64,000 bases of DNA from Nymphaea colorata (GCF_008831285.2 NC_045141.1:21792742-21856741); one strand, 5' to 3'. Counted from the first letter of the stretch, positions 27,501-40,845 are shown. Numbers and translations: made by a program. The notes: generated from the sequence alone by a model not told the origin.

Positions 27501-30500
27501 AAAAAAAGTGCATCTGTATCATGCATCAAAAGCAAGTACAAATAACAGAGCACACGCAAAGAAAAGGTGCTTCCTGAAAAGAGCCAAGTGCACAATGGAG
27601 ATTGAAGAGAGCAAACTTCATTGGATCTCCTCACATGATATAAGTGGAATCTTAACACAGGTCAAATCTAAGTTAGCTTATACAGATGAAAGTGCATAAT
27701 CAGACACACATTTACATGCTTTCGATTTTTCACTTAGCATATAATATTATAATGTAGACTCCCTCTTGCAAATTGGAATGTCACCACATTCCCAGCAAAC
27801 AAAGGAGGATCAGGCACAAGGCATATTCAGTCTCATGATACTGCAACAGAAAAAACTCAAGCTAGCTACCTACCCAAGGAGAAAAACCATAGAAATTTGG
27901 TATCATTAAAGGCTAAAACAAGAAATTTGGCACTCCTGGCACATTTATTTTCGGGTTCACTAAGACTAGATAGTAAGCTGACAGAAACAGATACCAGTGA
28001 TGGATGACATCCAGGCAGAGAAGATTCATAAGGGAAGTAAAATTGCCTCCAGAAAGCATAGAATTAAATAGACATTTTTATCGAGTAAAGAACATTGCAA
28101 CCAGGATCCACTTACTAGTCAAAGAAAATTGATATTGCTCAACAGACCAGGCATTTGGAAATCAAAGTCCTTTATGAGCTCTTTGTTGTTTTCCAAGGAA
28201 AACCTATTTTATAAAATGAAGAATGTTCTGAAAATGAAAAGGTATTAGTTTTTGACCTCCACATAAGGTAGCATATCATATTTACAGTTATGTGGCACCT
28301 CACTTCAGCAAAGACTTAAAGTACTTGGGAACAAAACTGGCACCAGTAATGCGTGTCATATGTTCTGAAGCAAGAGTATAGCTAGATCGCATCTCCTAAT
28401 CACTTTTAATTCTGCATTTTCATTAAGGATACACCCCATTCAGAACTTTTATTTAAGACTGAGTTGAACCAGAGGACTTCAAATTCAGGCCAGACAAGTC
28501 GCTGCCACATTATTGAATCAACCAACACTGAGATACCTGTGAAATTTGAGAGTAAATGGAAAAAAAAAGAGAGAGAGAAAAGGACAATTGGTTACTTTGA
28601 AATGTCTAGGAATGGAACGAGAAAACCTTAAAGGAATATCATTGATTTGATAGCAACCTACGCACAAAAAGCTTGTGACGATACAGCATCTGAATGCTTC
28701 CCAGAAGGAAACTGATCTGATCTGCCAGAAAATGCAGACAAAAGAATTGAGCATCAGCTATGGGCAAGATAGAAACGACAGTTATATGTAGGGCTGCACA
28801 ACGAGTCGAGCCAGCTCGGGCTCGACTCGAACTCGCCCGGTTAAACTCGGCTCGAGCTCGACTCGTTTATAAACGAGTTGAGTTCGAGCTTACAATGAAA
28901 CTCGAATGAGTAAACGAGTCGAGTTCAAGTTTTAAGAACTCGACTCGTTTATACTCGACTCGACTCGTTTATACTCGACGAGTAAACAAATTTCATCCCA
29001 CGTCATGAAATTTACTAGATATTTTAAAAAGAAGGATCATATTTTATTTAAACGAGCTAATCGAGTTAATCGAGTCGAGCTCGAGCTCGACTTTATTTAA
29101 TCGAGTCGAGCTCGAGCTTGTGTTAGGTAGCTCGACTCGAGTTCGAGTCGAGTTCGAGCTCGAGCTCGTTGAGTCGAGTCGAGCTCGAGCTGGGCAAGCT
29201 CGAGCTCGACTCGGCTCGTGTGCAGCCCTAGTTATATGCAGTCCAGAAAACAATTTAAAATCATGAATTTGAATATTTAAGGTCAGAATTCTCATACACA
29301 CTGGGAACTTCAATGCTTCACACCTAAGAAAAACTTCAAAGTTCAAACTACCCTTCCCCCCTCCCTTCCCCAAGCGCTATTCTCCTTTCTACTTTTCTCT
29401 TTGGCATTTTCCAGTTGGAACTTTGAAAATGTTTAAATAGGGCGAGAGGAGTCTTTGACATCCTCACAAAGTTAAAAATGTGGGCATGCCAGCATGGAGT
29501 GCCTGTTCTAAATTCATAGTCACAGAAAATGCAAAAAAAAAAAAGCGATAAATTAATTGGCCATTTAAAACTTTTAAAAAACACGTTTGTTGAAAAAAAA
29601 ACGTTAAAAATGCATTAAAAACGCGTTTTTTGAAAAAAAAACGTTAAAAATGATTTTTTTCGCATTTTTCAGCTTTTTTTCACTTTTTTCATTTTTTCAG
29701 TTTTTTTAATGTCAAACGTTTTTTTTTTCATTTTCTATTTTTTATTTGTTGCAAATCTACTTATCTTTTGATGTTTGAGTTATTAGTTTTTCACTTATTT
29801 TATTTTTCCCTCCTTTTTAGTTTTTTAAATTTATTAAAAATTTACCGTATTTTTCTCCTTTTTTTCAAGCTCGTCGTATTATACCCGAAAAAAACCTCAC
29901 CGTTTAAAACTTCGAGACGTTATTTGTTACTATATATAAAGGCATTGAACAACATTTAAATGAAATTAACATGAAAAAACAGAAATGAAGCGTCACATGG
30001 AGACAATGGTGTAAATAGAATAACTAATCAGATAAAAGAGTAGCTAGACTAAGCCTGACTAATGTCTTAAACCAAAGTTTAAAATGAAAATGCTAAATAT
30101 GACAAGTAACATTTTATTTCATACCAAAAGAAACTCCAAACCAATTGGACCTAAAAGCAGCACGATATCACATCTAAATATCATTGTTGCACAGACCTGT
30201 TACAAAATGCAATAGAACAAAAGTTGAGACAAGTATATTAGATAAGTACTACAAAAAATATAAAAGCTTTCCTCAGCATAGCTTCAGAAAAACCTAGACC
30301 ACCATCAGACTAATCCAAAAAATTTCACTTAACCATGCCTTGTAAACTGAAACAAAGACCTTGAACCACACAATAAAAGCAACCAAAATAGAATTAACAT
30401 ATAAAACCTTTGTATTTAGATCTCCTACAGTCACTTAATCAAAATCTGGTTTTGATCTTCAAATCAGAAAGTAAATTTCCCCAAAAGACTGTGATATTTA

Positions 30501-33500
30501 AACATACATACCAGACACCTTAAAGTAGCTTTGAAGTTCCTCTTTAACCAAAAAGCATATGCCAAATTCACTGCAAAGACAAGAGCTTGCACCTTCTCAG
30601 ATAACACATACACATGATAAGCAATAGGATAAAAGGATAAGCAATAGGATAAAAGGTTGAAATTAAATATAATAAGACAGAAGGGCAATGTAAGCAAATT
30701 ACAGTTTCAGCAAATGAAAATGGAAAACCAACATAAATGTGCTACAGTAACAACTAACAACAATACCTAGCTACAGAAAACCAACATAAATGTGCAGTCT
30801 ATGAAACTTACAAAAGCAATAATCCCCTAAAGATAAACAGTTACGTAAAATTGGAAAAAGCTAGATTATAGTCCTGTGGTCTTTCATGTTTGACAAGCAT
30901 AAAACTCTCATTTAAAGCACAATTAGCACACAAAGAAAAATACTATATCAAATTGTGTGGTAGAAAGACTTCAACAACAGATAAGCAAAATAACAGACCT
31001 AGACCAAGGGCAAATATATTTGGAAGAGGCCGGGTTGAGTAATATAACAGATGAAACTGAGAGGCCGTCAGTATTGCAAAAAAAGCTTCAACTTGACTAC
31101 CAAACTGCATTTTCACCTGTTCACATAGTTGACTAGTTAGAAAAATGGCAAGGATACTAGCACAAAAGGAAGTGCTAATATATACATGTGTTTGTGTGTG
31201 TGGTATCAGTCAACAGCAAAATTTCGGCACCAATTTCTAAAATGCAAAAGAGAAAGCTTCTTATCAATTACAAAAAATCTTAATAGGATATTGGGCATCT
31301 GTACTGAATTTTCTATGGTATTACATGCACCCATACTTCTATTAGAATGTCCACAATCAATTGCAGAAAAAATTAAACATGCATTTTCTTGTACCATATG
31401 GAGGTCATGATCTTAAAACAGACGGAGAAAAGATGACAGAAAGATGCGATGGCAGAAGCATGTGCTCATAGGAACCATCTGTACTGAATTTTCTATGGTA
31501 GCACATGCACCCATACTTCTATTAGAATGTCCACAATGAATTGCAGAAAAAATTAAACATGCATTTTCTTGTACCATATGGAGGTCATGATCTTAAAATA
31601 GACGGAGAAAAGATGACAGAAAGATGCGATGGTAGAAGCATGCACTCATAGGAACCATCTGTGTGACAAATTGAAAGCTTAAAAGGATGAAAAGGAAATG
31701 GATACTTGCTTTATATATAATTAAATAACATAATTTAAGACTAGAAGCCACCTTCCTATGTTGCAGCAAAAACCATAAGCTATGAATACAGTACTAGAAA
31801 TGAGGCCCAGCTAGAAAACAACTATCAAGTAACATAAGTTATATGGAGTCAAAATTTAGGTTGCTACTGCAACAAGCAGTTTCGCATAGAGCAGAAAAAA
31901 ACCAGATCAAACAAAAGCATCCTAATCAAGCTAATTAACTTTGTCCAGAAGCAGAAAACATGCTTACGAGGAAGCATGCAAACTTGCTGAGTTATAAGGA
32001 TGGAAATTCTCTTTCACATGTAGAGTAACTTATAGAAAGATAAACAGCAATCACCCTGGCATGCAGATACTAGTTGAAAAATGATTAGGTTAAAATACAT
32101 TAGCTCTCACCTGTCGGCGGAAAAACCCAAGTGTTGTCAATATGAAGCTACCCAACATGAGACGAACTAGAAATAAGTCAGAAGGAATTATTAGCTCCTT
32201 TATAGGAAAAAGAGTTCTAAACATATCCAAGCTTTCCTGAATACAAAAAATGGAGGAAAAATAAATATAGCTTGCTTTATAAGCTGACACCATCTAGCTA
32301 TAAGCCTATAAGTTTATCACTTTATCCTATTGAATTTAAAGCATAGAAAGGCCTGGAATCAAGTTTGATAACCTAAGGAAGGAACTGCTACTACTTAAAA
32401 AGAAAATATAATATTGGATTCACGGATTTCTTTTCAAGCAAAAAGAAATCAGGAGACAAAGTGTACCCTAGCTACTTTAATTTTAGGGCAGGTAATTATA
32501 GCCAACAATTTTCAGGAGTTCTGAACGAAACAAAGCTCAATCCATACAAGGCATCATAAAGGACAACATAACAGAAACGGCATAATGGACTAGTTGAAAA
32601 GCTTACCCACTATCAGCCCATAAAGCTTTGGAAAATGAAAGAACTCCATTGCGAGAACAACTGGTGATGCCAAGAACGAGACAAAAAGAGAACCTATAAA
32701 AGTAATAAATAAAAACCTTGACACAGGTCGAACTAATGATGGAGTTATTCAAGATTCAGGAATCTTCAAGAATTTGAAACTAGATAATTTTAAAAAATAA
32801 TTGCAACAACCTATCTAGGCCTGCTTGATAGATTATCAGAAGAGAAATAGAGAACAATTTTACAGCTTGCCAGTTCAGCAATTTATCAGGTTGAGAAATA
32901 CCCTGTGGCAGGATCAGATGCAGCATGCAGTCATGGGTGTAAACACACGAGATCTTCAATAAACTTGGGTGCAGGGAACCAGAAAGGGCACAGACACACA
33001 CAGCATAATGCATTTATATTTTACAATTATTTCATAAAAGAAAAATAAGTTTATAACCATGCAGGTACAAATATTATTACGTCCACACATTAGCTATCTA
33101 CCGAATAACTACAGAACAAACTATAGGGGTGTAAATGGTTCAGATGCAGACAGTAAAAATAAATAGCAAATTAGAATTGCATCAAACCAGTAGAGCAAAA
33201 GAAAAAAGAAAACAAAATTTAAGTATCATATCCTAACTGATCATATCCCTGTTTGATTGGATTAACAACTTGATCTCTCCCTCAACTTTGACATGTGCAA
33301 CAAAAAATTGTAACATTTGTCAATCAAGAGTTGAGCTAGAGTTCAAGTTTAAGTCAAGGTTGAGCCAGTTTTTCTATCTTAAACAAACTAAAAGCAGCCC
33401 AATCATCAGCTCAAACTCGCCTCATGACTTAGGACTTCTTGGAAGGAGTTATGTCAAAGTTTTCCCCAGTTGGCCGCAACAATCTTTATCCTACTTTCCA

Positions 33501-36500
33501 TGCTTAAATGAAAAAGAGATGAAGCTACTGATATTTAATGGAGAAGAGGACCTTCATTAAGCATAAACAGAAGCATCATTCAGTAAAATTTACAGTTCTA
33601 TTAGTGCAATGACCAACAATAGCAAATATACCAAAAGAGAGAAACATGAATAAACAAAAGGCGAAGTTCCTAGGTGATGCTAATAAAAGCTTATGTAAAA
33701 AAAATTGACTTACCTAAGAATGTACGGGGCACAACTCCGGGGAATTCAAAGTGATCATACTGTTGAGAAGAATTGAAAAAGAATCTTAAAGCAGATATTC
33801 ATTATTTTCAGATGCTATAAGATTTAGAACTTCCAAAAGCCAAATATATCACCTAAATCTACTAGATTTGTACTACCACATGAACACCTTTCTAGAAGGG
33901 CTTTTCTCACAACATTCTTATACAAGAGCCAGTTAATTATTGAATACTTTACATAATTTATCATGTCGAACGAAAAGGATTGCACAAATGGAACCATCAT
34001 TTGACAGGATAAAGTTATAAACCACTCTTGGCATGTTTAACTGGGCATAAATATCATTATTAGGTGGTAAAAATCCATTCATGAGAAAACCCTTTCTCAT
34101 GAAATAGCCTTTGCCTTATGGAAGGAAAATGCAGCGGTCATTTAAGAAAACTGAGATTTGAGATCTTCCAGTGAATGAGTTGGTCCCAGGTGCAGATGTA
34201 AATGGATCCAATGGGGTGTTTTGTTGTTTTTAGTTGCAGTAATTGCAACTGGGTCTGGTTCCAAAACTGCCAGATAATTTAATTACTCGAAATCTGAACC
34301 TCTTGCACCACCACTTCTTTTTCACAAGGATGCTGGATCAACCTTCTATGAACGTTTGCAGGGGCAGAGGCAGGGAGGCAGCAGGGGCATGCCCACCCCC
34401 CACTCCCTCTCAGATTTAAATAAAATAAAATAAAAAATTTACATGTAAATTTTAAAAAATTTAGTTTAACCTACATAAAAGATTTGAAAAATTATATTTT
34501 GGCCCCTGTTAAAAGTTTGAAACTATAATGCAGCCCCTGCAACGAAAAATTTCTAGCTCCACTCTTGAGAGTTTGCCTCCTCCATACGAAATAAGGCCTC
34601 CTTCTCATGGAAAGAACTGAAACAGATGCTCTTAAGAATAACTTGATGATGCAAACTAAAGGAGGTGAGCATACAGTTGTCATGTAGTTTAAGGTCCATG
34701 ATAAGATAGAGGTTTTCTTTTGTGGTATATGCAAAAATTGTGGCACTTTCAAGGAACTTGTCCTAATTATGATACATAATTTAAAGATACAAGGAATGTA
34801 CCTTCTCCAAGTGATGGTGATGATAAATAATGTCGTGCATTGCCTTCAAAAGTAGCAAGCAGAACCACAATAAAAGAAAAAAATTCGGTTATTTACATAA
34901 CAAACAGTATTGGTGTTGGAGTAACATGCAAACCCATGAAAAGTAAAACATCTGCTAGAAAAATGAAAAGGGTAACATATATACCACAAGCAATATCAGT
35001 CATCAATAGTTGCCATATGACGTAAAAAATTAGCACAAAGGTCAAGTCTTGGTTTCTGTTAATTACTGAAATTTTAAACATGCACAGCACAAACACAGAT
35101 GCAAGACATGTCGTGGTTCCATACATATAGTTCCGTGTTGCAATCATGCATATCAATGGATGTGTATAAAAGGGCACACATATACATAGATACTTGCATT
35201 AAGGAAAATGATCACATTGATTGGTAATCGTATATGTTGTTTCATGTAGAGTGTAAATATTTCAACTCACAAAGGTACAAAACCATTGGGTAGAATTTAG
35301 CTATTTTTCATATCTTAACCCTTTGTAAGATAGGCTATGCAAATACCATCTATATGTAGGAAATTGGCTTGAATCATGTGAAGGATCTATAATAGGTTTT
35401 TTCTAAGGGTTCAAAAATTGGCACCTTGAAGTCATGCTTTTACATAGCAGAAGTATGATCCAGGAGAAGCGATGGTGTTATAAACATTTTACACTGCAAT
35501 GGCATGTGCACCCAGGTTCTTTTATATCTTCCATTTCTCGATTTACTTCCCTGTAAGGTGCAGGACAAAATAGCCTATTTTTTCCTTTTTAATTTCACTC
35601 ACGTGATAAGTTAATTTTAGGCAACATAATTGTATTCCAAGTAGCTTCAAATAAGTTTAATGATGGGCACATTTTGGACACCTGTTAGACTATTTATTCT
35701 TATAGACAAGTAAGTTGCTTCTATTCCATAGCGCCGACACTTTCGTAGCCAAAGAATTAGTTGAATAGCCCCACGATACCTAAAAATTCCACAACCCCAA
35801 AAATAATGCTACTAAAAAACTCACTGCCTCCAACATAAAAATATCTTGTTCCAGTGACCAGCATTTAGTTCTCTAGTTTATTTGATTTCAAGTCTTTTAA
35901 CAATGCTCCATCCACTACTCCAACTTAGATTTTCCTTCATGATCTCTTTAATTCCATCATGCAATATAGAGAAAATACGTTCCCCGTTGGATCATCCATA
36001 TGACTAATCTTTTCCAATAATATGTGGAATGCATGCATCTACTTGATCTCAAAAAGAATTTCTCAATCAAATGCCACACGACGAGCATAAGCCAGATGAC
36101 TGAAACAGCGATACGGCGAATTGCTAGTAAAGCTTCTCCTTCCCCATTGAACCTGAACGCACTTATAAACGTCAATGACGATTTCCCAAAATGGCACGTT
36201 TCTGGAATTTACTAGTTACTTGGTCAGTCATCTTTGTGTTTCACAAAATGACTCGCTAGTTTCCGCATCACGACGTGACTTGACAAGTATACGAAACACA
36301 AAGATTTTTCATGTACTGTTTAATTCTGGTAAAACACTGTACAGTGATTCTGATTACACGATAGCTGAAATATACTCAAAATCCCAAATACAAACCTGCA
36401 AATGACTCGATCAAACCAAAAAACCAGACAAGGATGTCATCCTTCCTGAAAACCGAACCCAACAGTAGGAAACATTACCTGGACGTTGAAGCTCTCTTCG

Positions 36501-36705
36501 ACCTTGGTATAGGGCGCCATGAGCACATGGAACGCAGCGATTGACGCCAGCAATGCATCCCACCCTGAACCATCGACGACTTAGAGAAGCCAAGAACCGG
36601 GCGACAAAATCGCGGGGAATTGATGAGCTTACCATAGTTTTCGAGGGCTCTCCAGATCTTCGTCCTCTGACGAACAACGGATGTTTCTTGCTTCCCCTTA
36701 GCCAT
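22867..36705 (-). CDS. ALG12: ALG12: dolichyl-P-Man:Man7GlcNAc2-PP-dolichol alpha-1,6-mannosyltransferase
   Basis: A GT22-family, multi-spanning ER enzyme that adds the eighth mannose to the lipid-linked N-glycan precursor. Exons: 36705-36633, 36564-36479, 34843-34802, 33759-33714, 32693-32607, 32166-32111, 31116-30999, 30570-30512, 30196-30125, 28721-28658, 28536-28433, 27233-27162, 26672-26586, 26496-26429, 25722-25654, 25556-25474, 25025-24923, 23449-23384, 23095-22867. All internal junctions are GT-AG and in phase. Diagnostic segments are [14 protein letters not shown] (first lumenal loop with the acidic pair), [124 protein letters not shown] and GNFTYLL. The model gives 527 aa; plant ALG12 is about 500. 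The last exon is read through to the first stop, and a possible donor after LPPIIL makes the true 3' end uncertain. The start is taken at MAKGKQ; the frame is open further upstream. Confidence 0.92.
24176..24199. repeat. (GA)n microsatellite
   Basis: About 12 uninterrupted GA units, in the ALG12 intron between exons 17 and 18. Confidence 0.9.
24444..24567. repeat. Compound (TA)n/(TACA)n microsatellite
   Basis: About 124 bp of TA dinucleotides interrupted by TACA/CATA units, inside the ALG12 intron between exons 17 and 18. The Tyr/Ile-rich frames it produces on both strands are artefacts of the repeat. Confidence 0.95.
25060..25215 (-). mobile_element. Possible tRNA-derived SINE head in an ALG12 intron
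   Basis: On the minus strand, TCTAGTTGGAAGTG (plus positions about 25177-25190) is followed after a tRNA-like spacing by GGTTCAATTCC (25151-25161). These resemble RNA polymerase III A and B boxes. The A box is imperfect and no target duplication was identified, so both ends are guesses. Confidence 0.3.
28789..29230. mobile_element. hAT-type MITE (442 bp) with perfect 8-bp target site duplication
   Basis: The left end is TAGGGCTGCACA and the right end is its exact complement TGTGCAGCCCTA. The element is flanked on both sides by GTTATATG (28781-28788 and 29231-29238), an 8-bp duplication typical of hAT superfamily insertions. The interior consists mainly of GAGCTCGA/CGACTCG palindromic motifs and encodes nothing. 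It sits in an ALG12 intron with its nearer end 68 bp upstream of the exon 10 acceptor, close to where a branch point would lie. Confidence 0.88.
30618..30657. repeat. Short tandem duplication, two 20-bp copies
   Basis: ATAAGCAATAGGATAAAAGG occurs twice in direct succession in an ALG12 intron, upstream of exon 8. Confidence 0.75.
31296..31666. repeat. 180-bp tandem duplication in an ALG12 intron
   Basis: Copy 1 spans 31296-31475 and copy 2 spans 31476-31655. They differ at only a handful of positions, and the first bases of a third copy follow (CATCTGT at 31656). It lies between exons 6 and 7 of ALG12 and encodes nothing recognisable. The low divergence implies a fairly recent duplication. 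Confidence 0.9.
34365..34560 (+). repeat. CAGGGG-headed dispersed repeat in an ALG12 intron
   Basis: A GC-rich head with GGGGCAGAGGCAGGGAGGC is followed by an AT-rich body containing AAATTTACATGTAAATTT, then GGCCCCTG and TTTCTAGCTCCACTC. The element at 37557-37745 has the same order of segments, so they belong to one family. Class (MITE or SINE-like) is not established. Confidence 0.55.
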
Positions 36706-37556
36706 GGCTGCCCCAAAGAAACGGTCGAGCGCGGGGAATGCGATCCCGCCTCCCGTACATATACCCGCGCAACGTTTGACGAATCGGCATTCGAATCGCG
36801 TCGTTGATCGAACCGGAATTCCAAAGATTCGGTTATTGCAGTCGAGCTTGATCCTGATCCGACCCATTTCAAGAACCAAAAAAAAAAAAATTCGCAAAAA
36901 CAGGCTTAAACTGTCGAGAAATAACAAAATCAAGCACATATTTATCACCCCGCAGTAGCGGAACCAGAAGGAGCTTCAAGGAGGCATATACTTCTATATA
37001 TCGACAAACTTTAAGGAGGCTCCAATCATGTTGCACTACAAATTGCAAAGTGGCTAGAAGGATTAAAAAAAAAAAGAAGAAAATAAGTGGGTTTTCAGAA
37101 TTTTTGAAAATTCAAAGAGGCCGGGCCTGTGTCCCATGTCTCATTTGGTTATGCCCTGATATTCCCAAAATATTAAAAAAAATCATGAGCCATATCTTGC
37201 TAAAATAGAAGGCCATTTCACAAATTTGAATATAAAACTTAGAGATGAAAGATCCCATCTTATATTTTATGAAAATTTCAAAAATTCTCTCAACCCGCTT
37301 TTGATGCGTGCACATCAATTGGTTTCTTATCGTTTAAGGCCTACTTCTCTTATAATTCCAAAGACATGCATCTCTTTTTCTTTTTACCTGTCGTAGGCTT
37401 CAACTTTCATCACAACCACCCGAAAAGGGGAGAGAAGAGTTTTGATATCCAACAATATTGTTCAGATCTTAAGCTAAACAGGAGCAAGTTAACAGGAGCA
37501 AGTTAAATGTTATGCATATAACAAAGGACTATGAGTTATTCATAACTAAAATGCTC

Positions 37557-37745
37557 AGGGGCGGAGTCAAGCTAAGGGCCCGCAAAGGCCCCTGGTCTCA
37601 TCTAAAAAAAATTTACATGTAAATTTAAAAAAATTCACTTATCTTATATAAAATTTTTTAAAAATGATATTTCACAACAAGTCAAAATTTAGAAATTTTA
37701 ATTATTCCTTCTCATAAAAAATTTCTAACTTCGCCCATTTCTCTA
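37557..37745 (+). repeat. CAGGGGCGGAG-headed dispersed repeat
   Basis: It begins CAGGGGCGGAGTCAAGC and continues with AAATTTACATGTAAATTT in an AT-rich body, ending TTTCTAACTTCGCCCA. Segment order and several blocks match the copy in the ALG12 intron near 34.37 kb. Heads of this kind are common in plant small dispersed repeats. Confidence 0.55.
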
Positions 37746-40149
37746 CTTGGTTAAATAAAGAACCATCTCCCTAAAAAGACAAAAAATGAAACCCAAAAAA
37801 TTTCCCCACAAATTACTAAAATATCTCAACAGTAAAATGTGGGAGTATGTCTTCCCAGATTAAATTAGTATAACATGGAAAGCCTCTCCTTAAGTAAATT
37901 TTTTTTGTTTTTTTTCACTTAAAAAAGAAAAAGCAACCTCATTTCTTTCATCGTGAATTTAGACATATGGTAGCTAAAGAATGAGAGGGTCCTTCGATGG
38001 CCAGGCAGATATAACATGGTGAATTTTTGTGGCATTGTTCTGTATTAGTTTTGTTGATAGTTAGCAGGAGATGATGATTTGTAATTTCTTTTGAAGTGCA
38101 GACACTCTTTATTCTTTTTCTTTCTTGAATAAATGAAAGGGGAACTCCCCAGCTCGCTTTCAGCAAAAAGAAATGGGCGATGGTCGTAACATATTTAAGA
38201 AACGTTTGATGTCTCAGAATTTTCTGAATGAAATTTCCATCTCAACATAGAATTGGAATGTCAAATTCCAGTTCCAACTCTTCTTTGAGTTTGATCATAT
38301 GAAATTTTGATTGTAGAATTAAAAATAACTTGTTCGATGAAAAGAGAATTAAAATTATAGAATTTAAGGCTTTGAACTCTTGCGGCCCAAAAAGAGACAA
38401 AAAAATTCCACAAAATTCTAGAATCATAATTTCACCCTTAAGGTGGGATCATAATTCTAGCATATAATTTCATAATCAAAATTCTTTATTTGATACCAGA
38501 ATTCCCAGCACCCGTTCATGGGAAAGAATGAGAATAATGATCCTAGAGTTATTTAGATTCCAAGCGAATCAAACGGCCCCTAACAGTTACCTGAGAAACT
38601 CTAGTCAATATCAAGAAAGTCAGAAACAGGAGGGCTGTATTTCGATTACAACCAAAAAGACAGTCCCTTAAACAGAAGATTTCCCTTTATTAGATGTCAA
38701 ATCCTTTGCCACAGACTCCAAACACCTTCTTGCGCGATAGAATCATCCAGAACTCACTGTCTACTAAATAAAACGATATACAACAGTTACACATCTATTG
38801 CTTTGTTCTGAAAAAATGAAAAGCAACATTCTATGGTCATTAGTTCCTTCGTTAACAATTGGTACCAAATATTCTCCCAAGCTGCATGGAATAATGTTAG
38901 CTACCAGGGAAAGCACAGAAATCATAGAATGGAAACCCGAGTCCTATGAATTAGCTATATGTATATATACTGTTCTGAATATCGATAGGCAGAAGATGCA
39001 TGCATTTAGTGAACATGGTTTGTATCTAATCCCGCAAGCAAGTCAAGTGGATTTGGTACTGTAGATGACATGCATGTGACCAAGATCATGGATGTACACA
39101 TTATTCTCAGGCTGGTCTGCAGTGAGTTGAGTCAAAGTCCATGAGATCTGAAAATGAAGGTCAGAGCAGAGGAGAGCAGTACTACTGGGGATGGTGCAGG
39201 AAGGTGGGGGCAATGGTGATGATAGTGTTGGCAGTGAAAGGAGGTTGGGGGGGAAGGAGAGAAAGAAAAGGGTCATGAAGGGGTTGAGTTGCTCATGATG
39301 ACGCCTAAGGGATAGAGGAGGCAGGAATCAAAAGGAAATTTAGGATTAGATGTTGGTGGGGGCAGCCAGGCTGCACTCAATTGCCTTCCTGACTCTCATG
39401 CTGAAATACACAAAAAGCTAAAAGCGAAATGGCCACATGAACATAGGGTTCCAAAGGAAAAGGACAAATGTTTAATAATTCCGTCTCACAGTACACATGT
39501 AAAATAAGATGAAAGGGAAAAGGTGATCAACTTTTTTTGACTACATGGGCAGCGGTCATGTGGCACAAAAGTGATGGTTCTTTTTGGGGTTTCAGCTTGA
39601 TCCTGATGAGGACTTGGGCAAACTTGGTTTCTTCAATGGAAGTCTTGGGTAGTCATTTAGATCAGGTGAAGCTGCACATTTAAAAATGTATATTTCAGTC
39701 AAGAGAAGATACTTAAAAACTTGATGGGTACTGTCTCATCTTCCCCCTTTTCTAGTTTCTCACCAATGCTGCTTGACTATAGGTGATAGAAGCATAGACC
39801 CACAAAAGTTAGCTTTATATATGTGGATTGTGCTGCAAACAAGGTGAAGGTAGACTTGATGTTAATCTAAGCAAGTCAAGGTGAAAACTATGTTAAATTA
39901 CAAGACATACAACAAAGGCCTATGCATGCATGGTCAGTGAAAACTACTCATGACTTGAATAAATGCATAGTGTGATATGTGTTTCTTCCCAGCTGTTGGT
40001 GGCATTTGTAGCTCGTTATGCATGGTTATAACAATCAACCCCACATTAAGGAATCTCCTTGGAATTAAAAAAAAATAAAGAAAAATAAAGAAAAGAAATC
40101 TGCCACCCCACTTTTAGGGCCCATTTGTATCAAGGACTTTCTTTTGGAT

Positions 40150-40390
40150 GACAAACAAATCTATAAAGATCTTCCAACTTGACTTCCATTTGGAACACCT
40201 TTACAACAAGGTGTGAACCGTATATATCCTGAGACAAGGAAAAAGGTAGGCCCAGCACACGAACCGACATTTGAGTTTGCTCAGGATCTCTACCAGATAT
40301 TGTACAATTATAAGACTGGACTCGAACTTTTGATCTTCTGCAATTTGAAACTCCAAGGTCTAACCACTTAGTTTGGTGAATAAAAATCAT
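40150..40390 (-). mobile_element. Likely tRNA-derived SINE
   Basis: On the minus strand, CTAAGTGGTTAGA (plus positions about 40359-40371) fits an RNA polymerase III A box. About 31 nt later AAGTTCGAGTCC (about 40317-40328) fits a B box; this spacing matches tRNA genes. Roughly 170 bp of unrelated body follow. The region does not fold as a real tRNA by eye. The tail and target duplication were not defined, so the boundaries are approximate. Confidence 0.5.
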
Positions 40391-40805
40391 GTTGCCATAA
40401 ATAAGAGCGGATGATGAATCATTACCAACAATGAATTTCAGTTTAATCCTTTTCTTATTGTAAACAACGGTAGCATGATAAATATTTAGACAATTGATGA
40501 AAATTCTTGGTCAAACTACATTGATGATGGTTGTCTGACAATTTTATGCATTTGAAAAAGGAATTGAGACCCTTTCTTCTTTATAGTTATGCTTATGCCT
40601 AATCTTGAACTTAATAATAAGCATCACCTCTGATAATGGTGGCAGCAAATGCAGGGTTAGAACTTAGAAGCTCCCGCATAATGATATTGCAAAGTGCATA
40701 AAACCATCCAGTACTAGTGCTAGCTCCAACGCATTAAATTATTTCACCTATGGCAGCAAAAGTTGGACCTGACACTTTCAGTCTGGACTTCTCATAAGCT
40801 GAGCG

Positions 40806-40809
<4 letters not shown>

Positions 40810-40845
<36 letters not shown>
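40810..40845. repeat. (GA)n microsatellite
   Basis: About 18 uninterrupted GA units in intergenic DNA. Confidence 0.95.

Noticed and set aside
28789..29230. Ser/Arg-rich frame (about 29044-29373) reading into the GAGCTCGA-rich block
   Set aside because: It comes from the palindromic interior of the MITE and is not a gene.
36706..36948. An N-terminal extension of ALG12 upstream of MAKGKQ
   Set aside because: The frame is open, but the extension is not a signal sequence typical of ALG12 and homologues begin close to the MAKGKQ position. The shorter start is preferred though not proven.
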